From positions 1-9,196 of the forward strand of contig JBDNFD010000064.1 of the NCBI GenBank assembly GCA_041689995.1: 9,196 bases of DNA. The letters run 5' to 3'. The translations under genes and the position numbers were made by a program. The DNA comes from DASSWG01 sp041689995 (GTDB lineage: Bacteria > Bacteroidota > Bacteroidia > Flavobacteriales > Flavobacteriaceae). The stretch's first letter is position 1. The number at the start of each line of letters is the position of its first letter. Under the pieces are notes generated by a model. The model ran no database searches, was not told where the DNA came from, and saw only the letters and a list, made by a program, of their open reading frames with translations. Shown one piece after another: positions 5,677 to 9,196 of the stretch.

Positions 5677-7629
5677 ATGTGCAAGGCGTTTTCCGTTTCC
5701 TTATTGTTGGCCATATCATTATTTCATTTTCCGAATAAAATAGTTGCTCAACAAAATGACAAGAATGCTGAAATTGTAATTCATTTATTGGACTACATTG
5801 CAAGGGATTATCCTGAAGGGGTGAAAAATGGAAAAGTCATCAATGAGCAGGAATACAGCGAAATGCTGGAATTTTCAGAACAAGCATATAATCTAACCGA
5901 GCGAGGCTCTTTCATCCCTAAAAATGAGCAGTTGCTAAACGCCCTGCAACAACTAAAGGAGTTTATTCAGGAAAAGAAGCCGGCACAAAAAATTAGCGAT
6001 CTCGCACGACAAATAAGAAATAACCTGATTGAAATCACGAACACCCAAATAGCACCTCAACTGTGGCCAGATGCCAAACAAGGTAAAGAGCTATTCGCGG
6101 CCAATTGTGCTTCCTGCCACGGAGCAAATGGCACTGGGAACGGGAAAATGGGAAAAAATCTCGATCCCGCACCCACCAACTTTCACGATGTGGAATTAAT
6201 GCGACAGGTTTCGCCTTACCAAGCTTATAATACCATAAAATTAGGTGTGAACGGAACCAGCATGCGGCCTTTTTCCGAATTAAACGAACAGCAACTTTGG
6301 AACTTGGCATTTTACATTAAAGCGTTGCGGTTCCAGGGGAACGAAACCGATACCACAGCCTTAAGAGAGCAATTTGACACTGTGTTTCCCGATATTACTT
6401 TAAAAGATGTGGCTACTCTTTCCGACGAAGAATTATTGGCGATTCTTGCCAACAAAACGAACAACTCTTCCGTGAAATTAAAGGCGTTACGCCTATTGGC
6501 ACCGGCTGGAAACCAATCAAATAACAGTTTGGCTATCGCAAAAAAGAATCTAAACGCTGCATTAAAAAATTATACCGAAGGAAATAAATCTTTGGCGCGA
6601 ACCAATGCGTTAAGCGCTTATTTGGAAGGAATCGAACCCGTGGAAGCACAGTTAACCGCGAACGATCCGACCTTTTCCATAAAAATTGAGCAACAAATGC
6701 TGAATGTTCGGCAAGCCATTGAGCAAGATAAAGGCGTCCCGGCGCTCACTGAAGAAACACATAAAGCACTTGCGATGGTTGACCAAGCAGATCAACTCAT
6801 GAAAGATCAGAAATTAAACTATTGGCTGACTTTTATTTTGGCTGCTTCCATTATGTTGCGGGAAGGATTGGAAGCCTTTTTAGTATTAGCGGTTATTTTA
6901 GCATTAATCCGCACCACAGGTGTCAAAAAAGCGCTTCCCTGGCTCCACGGAGGTTGGATTACCGCCATTATTTTGGGAGTTGCCGGTTGGTTCCTTTCAG
7001 ATTATATCATTCAGTTTGGGGGGAAAAACAGGGAAATCTTGGAAGGCTTAATCTCACTGTTTGCCGTCTTAGTGCTGTTATTTGTCGGGTTTTGGTTGCA
7101 CAATCATTCTCATGCCAAAAAATGGAAAGAATTCATTCAAAACAAAATTGGAGGCTATCTACAGAAAGACAAGATGTTTGGGTTGGCGGCTTTCTCATTT
7201 ATGGTAGTTTTCCGCGAAGCCTTTGAAGTCATCCTTTTCCTACAAGCAGTCAGTCTGGAGGCCAAGCCAGAAGATAAGTCGGCTATAGGTTTGGGTGTTT
7301 TGGCGGCAGTTATTTGTATCGGAGTGATGGTTTACTTGTTTCTAAAATACGCTAAAAAGATCCCAGTAAGGCAGCTGTTCCGATATTCGTCATGGATTAT
7401 CTTGCTCTTGGCTATCATTCTAATGGGGAAGGGTTTCCATTCCCTTCAAGAAAGTGGTTGGATTTCGGTAACCGGTTTCCCCTCGCTATTCCGAATTGAT
7501 TGGTTGGGCTTCTATCCGACCATGGAAACGATCTTAGCGCAGGTTGTGCTGGTGGTCTCTATTTTTGCCACTTACTTTATTGGCAATCAACGAGCTAATA
7601 GAATGACGCTAAAAAATTCTGATGTATAA
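5677..7629 (+). CDS. Cytochrome c-FTR1 fusion iron permease
   Basis: A 650-residue protein that should import iron across the inner membrane. Residues 1-25 are a signal peptide ending VAQQ. A helical stretch leads to a class I cytochrome c domain (about 131-215) with haem-binding Cys144-Ala-Ser-Cys147-His148 and a likely axial Met196 (NGTSMRPF). A second helical, periplasmic stretch covers about 220-375. The C-terminal FTR1 domain (about 382-640) has some seven membrane spans, with the iron-binding motifs R395-EGL-E399 and R513-EAF-E517 in two of them, plus the NREILEG segment characteristic of EfeU/FTR1 proteins. Eukaryotic Ftr1 passes iron oxidised by a copper oxidase; here the haem domain may take the electron from Fe(II). 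That coupling is inference. No EfeO/EfeB-like partner is adjacent. The start is supported by the signal peptide and the TATCTTTG promoter just upstream. Confidence 0.92.
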   Translation: MCKAFSVSLLLAISLFHFPNKIVAQQNDKNAEIVIHLLDYIARDYPEGVKNGKVINEQEYSEMLEFSEQAYNLTERGSFIPKNEQLLNALQQLKEFIQEKKPAQKISDLARQIRNNLIEITNTQIAPQLWPDAKQGKELFAANCASCHGANGTGNGKMGKNLDPAPTNFHDVELMRQVSPYQAYNTIKLGVNGTSMRPFSELNEQQLWNLAFYIKALRFQGNETDTTALREQFDTVFPDITLKDVATLSDEELLAILANKTNNSSVKLKALRLLAPAGNQSNNSLAIAKKNLNAALKNYTEGNKSLARTNALSAYLEGIEPVEAQLTANDPTFSIKIEQQMLNVRQAIEQDKGVPALTEETHKALAMVDQADQLMKDQKLNYWLTFILAASIMLREGLEAFLVLAVILALIRTTGVKKALPWLHGGWITAIILGVAGWFLSDYIIQFGGKNREILEGLISLFAVLVLLFVGFWLHNHSHAKKWKEFIQNKIGGYLQKDKMFGLAAFSFMVVFREAFEVILFLQAVSLEAKPEDKSAIGLGVLAAVICIGVMVYLFLKYAKKIPVRQLFRYSSWIILLLAIILMGKGFHSLQESGWISVTGFPSLFRIDWLGFYPTMETILAQVVLVVSIFATYFIGNQRANRMTLKNSDV

Positions 7630-7940
7630 ATAATCTAGGTTTGATGTCCACCACAACCGACGACAAAAAGTATTTCAAAATACGGTCGCTCAAACGGAAA
7701 TCAATGAAGTGTATTTCTCGGTGTATTTTATCCTTTAAATGGCATGAAATCACGAGAAATCCGTAACTTGTGCAAGAGGCACATCTCATAAATATAATGT
7801 GGGCTGAACGATTAAAAAGGAATACCTTACAATCTATTCATGTTACGACGAATTGAAATAAAGTGCTTCGAAATCCAGCACTGCGCTTATACTTGTATTG
7901 TTAAATAAAGTTTTTCACTAAAAATAAAACCGCTCAAAGT
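7630..7940. other. 311-bp region without a convincing gene
   Basis: A 40-codon frame runs from ATG 7644 to a stop at 7764-7766 and encodes a basic peptide (MSTTTDDKKYFKIRSLKRKS and so on) with no family likeness that I recognise; I do not call it a gene. TAGGTTTG at 7636-7643 matches TAnnTTTG but would start a transcript inside that frame. An 8-bp inverted repeat ATTTCTCG (7713-7720) and CGAGAAAT (7753-7760) has a 32-base loop. TATACTTG at 7888-7895 is one base from the promoter consensus and is the better placed candidate for the next gene. No T-rich terminator hairpin is apparent after the permease gene. Confidence 0.4.
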
Positions 7941-8534
7941 ATGTGGTGGCAGTACACATTAGTTTTCTTAGGCGCCCTATTATTTGACATAGTGCCTTTT
8001 CCTTTCGCACCGGCGTTTACGATAATGATATTTTTCCAGATCATTTTTGAATTAAATGTGTGGTTAGTACTTGTAATAGGCGTAGCTGGCTCGGTTTTAG
8101 GTAGATATATTCTTCTTTTATATGCTCCCTTAATAGCAAAGAAGTATTTAAAAGTGGCGAAGAATGAAGACATTGAGTTCCTGGGGGGAAAAATGAAAGA
8201 GAACGTATGGAAAGGCCAAATGGTCATACTTGCTTATTCGTTATTACCACTTCCCACTACACCACTTTTTTTAGGGGCGGCCATCTCAAAAATAAAAGCC
8301 AAATTTATTATACCTGCGTTTATTATTGGCAAGTTTACAAGTGACGCTTTTGCATTACTTTTAGGTAAATACGCCGTAGAAAATACCCAAATTTTAATAG
8401 ATCATGCGTTATCCTGGAAGTCTATTGCAAGTTTCGTATTGGCCTTGGTGATGCTTTTTTGTCTTTTCTTCATCAACTGGCGAACTTTGGTTCAAACAAA
8501 GAAATTAGTGTGGAATTTTAGAATATTGAAGTAA
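7941..8534 (+). CDS. VTT-domain (DedA/SNARE-associated-like) small membrane protein
   Basis: A 197-residue membrane protein with about five hydrophobic segments (roughly residues 3-33, 40-65, 94-115, 124-146 and 162-183). Residues about 47-62 (GVAGSVLGRYILLLYAP) resemble the Gly-rich 'G..lG....Y..G' element of VTT proteins. Residues about 95-128 (LAYSLLPLPTTPLFLGAA, then KFIIPAFIIGKFTSD) resemble the re-entrant Pro-rich motif 'F...PlP....G' with the second-half 'F.......Gk...d'. Members of the DedA/VTT superfamily move lipids such as undecaprenyl phosphate or phosphatidylethanolamine between leaflets, but the substrate here cannot be read from sequence. It is shorter than E. coli DedA, close to YqaA-like members. 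ATG at 7941 has an A-rich leader and no obvious ribosome binding site. The gene downstream makes phospholipid, which fits a lipid role. Confidence 0.7.
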   Translation: MWWQYTLVFLGALLFDIVPFPFAPAFTIMIFFQIIFELNVWLVLVIGVAGSVLGRYILLLYAPLIAKKYLKVAKNEDIEFLGGKMKENVWKGQMVILAYSLLPLPTTPLFLGAAISKIKAKFIIPAFIIGKFTSDAFALLLGKYAVENTQILIDHALSWKSIASFVLALVMLFCLFFINWRTLVQTKKLVWNFRILK

Positions 8535-8679
8535 CTAGAAAGACTGAGATACAATAAATCAATTTGACGTTAGTCAGGATTTGAAAAACATTTCATCATC
8601 AGAAAAATATCGAAATAGAACAATCGTTTTACACACTATAATTACCCATAGAACCCATTTATAAGCTATGATTTAGCCG

Positions 8680-8687
8680 TATATTTG
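8680..8687 (+). promoter_or_regulatory. Bacteroidota -7 promoter element TATATTTG
   Basis: An exact TAnnTTTG match 45 bp before the ATG at 8733, in the 198-bp spacer behind the VTT gene. No clear TTG sequence is present at the -33 position. It suggests that the phosphatidyltransferase gene has its own promoter rather than depending only on read-through from the VTT gene. Confidence 0.6.
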
Positions 8688-8732
8688 CCCAAAAAATCGG
8701 TATATTCCATATTACAGTTTTCTAGGTCTTAA

Positions 8733-9196
8733 ATGTCCAAATTACCAAAAGAGCATAAATTTATTGATCTTTCAGACTATGGAAGACCAATTGCTAAAGT
8801 GATCGCAAACTCATTAAAGAACACTACGCTCACTCCTATTCATGTTACTATTGGTTTCATAATAGCTGGCCTCATAGCCGCTTATTATATTACCCAAGAT
8901 TATTATTGGCTCGCGGCATTCTTTTTAATTTTCAAGTCTATTTTAGATGCAGCAGATGGTGAATTAGCGAGATTAAAACAAAAACCATCCTATACGGGCC
9001 GGTATTTAGACTCTGTGGCGGACATTATATTAAATGCTTTATTTTTTATTGCTACATGGTACATCACCGGCACTGGCATTTGGATATGCCTTGTAGCATT
9101 CTTGGGTTTGCAATTACAAGGCACGCTTTACAATTACTACTATGTCATTCTAAGAAATAAATTTAATGGCGATACCACGAGCCGTGTGTTTGAAAA
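8733..9196 (+). CDS. CDP-alcohol phosphatidyltransferase family protein, C-terminus cut by window edge
   Basis: The first 154 residues of an integral membrane enzyme that transfers a phosphatidyl (or similar) group from a CDP-activated lipid to an alcohol, in the inner membrane. The full catalytic signature is present: D72-x2-D75-G-x2-A79-R80-x8-G89-x3-D93-x3-D97, and these Asp residues bind the metal and the CDP moiety. The segment before it (KNTTLTPIHVTIGFIIAGL) matches the usual 'TPN/H-xxT' entry to the first span. Three or four spans are visible before the edge. An in-frame TAA (8730-8732) directly before the ATG fixes the earliest possible start. The acceptor alcohol (glycerol phosphate, inositol phosphate, serine or other) cannot be told. 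The frame is open at 9196, so the gene continues beyond the window. Confidence 0.9.
   Translation, partial: MSKLPKEHKFIDLSDYGRPIAKVIANSLKNTTLTPIHVTIGFIIAGLIAAYYITQDYYWLAAFFLIFKSILDAADGELARLKQKPSYTGRYLDSVADIILNALFFIATWYITGTGIWICLVAFLGLQLQGTLYNYYYVILRNKFNGDTTSRVFE

Noticed and set aside
7644..7766. 40-codon basic frame after the permease gene
   Set aside because: No family likeness and no ribosome binding site; the promoter-like TAGGTTTG directly abuts its ATG, so a transcript from there would miss the start codon.
8560..8580. Small inverted repeat TGAC-GTTA-GTCA after the VTT gene
   Set aside because: A four-base-pair stem without a following T-run does not make a credible terminator or operator.

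Overview
The window looks like chromosomal DNA of a member of the Bacteroidota, most likely a Flavobacteriia- or Cytophagia-like bacterium. The evidence is AT-rich DNA, two perfect TAnnTTTG promoter elements (positions 5638-5645 and 8680-8687), weak or absent Shine-Dalgarno sequences with A-rich leaders, and a gene set typical of that phylum: a REP-type Y1 transposase, a DUF2157 plus GDYXXLXXD pair, YdeI/OmdA, a cytochrome c-FTR1 fusion and a TPR lipoprotein-like secreted protein. I cannot name the genus. All recognised genes are on the + strand.

Left part (1-1883): the C-terminal part of a REP-associated tyrosine transposase (RAYT) enters from the left edge. It carries a perfect 20-bp palindrome and an in-frame hexanucleotide microsatellite that encodes eleven Leu-Pro pairs. 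Its stop codon is followed at once, in the same frame, by the start of a helix-hairpin-helix 'pathogenicity locus' (Cdd1-type) protein. An unrecognised lipoprotein gene and a 229-bp spacer follow.

Middle part (1884-5419): a multi-span DUF2157 membrane protein overlaps by 8 bp a membrane-anchored GDYXXLXXD-family protein, so the two form a clear translationally coupled pair. Next come a secreted TPR protein, whose annotated start should be moved inward to 3816, and a YdeI/OmdA-family protein 11 bp further on. The short spacers and mixed functions give this part the look of an accessory region assembled from unrelated small genes.

Right part (5420-9196): after a 257-bp spacer with stacked odd-centred palindromes and a clean promoter element lies a 650-residue fusion of a periplasmic cytochrome c with an FTR1 iron permease. 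The architecture suggests ferrous iron is oxidised at, or drains electrons into, the haem domain as iron is taken up. A 311-bp stretch without a convincing gene follows. Then come a VTT/DedA-like membrane protein and, behind its own promoter element, the start of a CDP-alcohol phosphatidyltransferase with a complete catalytic motif that runs off the right edge. The last two suggest a membrane-lipid neighbourhood.

I see no tRNA, rRNA, CRISPR array or complete insertion sequence. No strikingly new system is evident. The items most worth a second look are the RAYT/palindrome/HhH arrangement, the coupled DUF2157-GDYXXLXXD pair, and the cytochrome c-FTR1 fusion with its palindromic upstream region.
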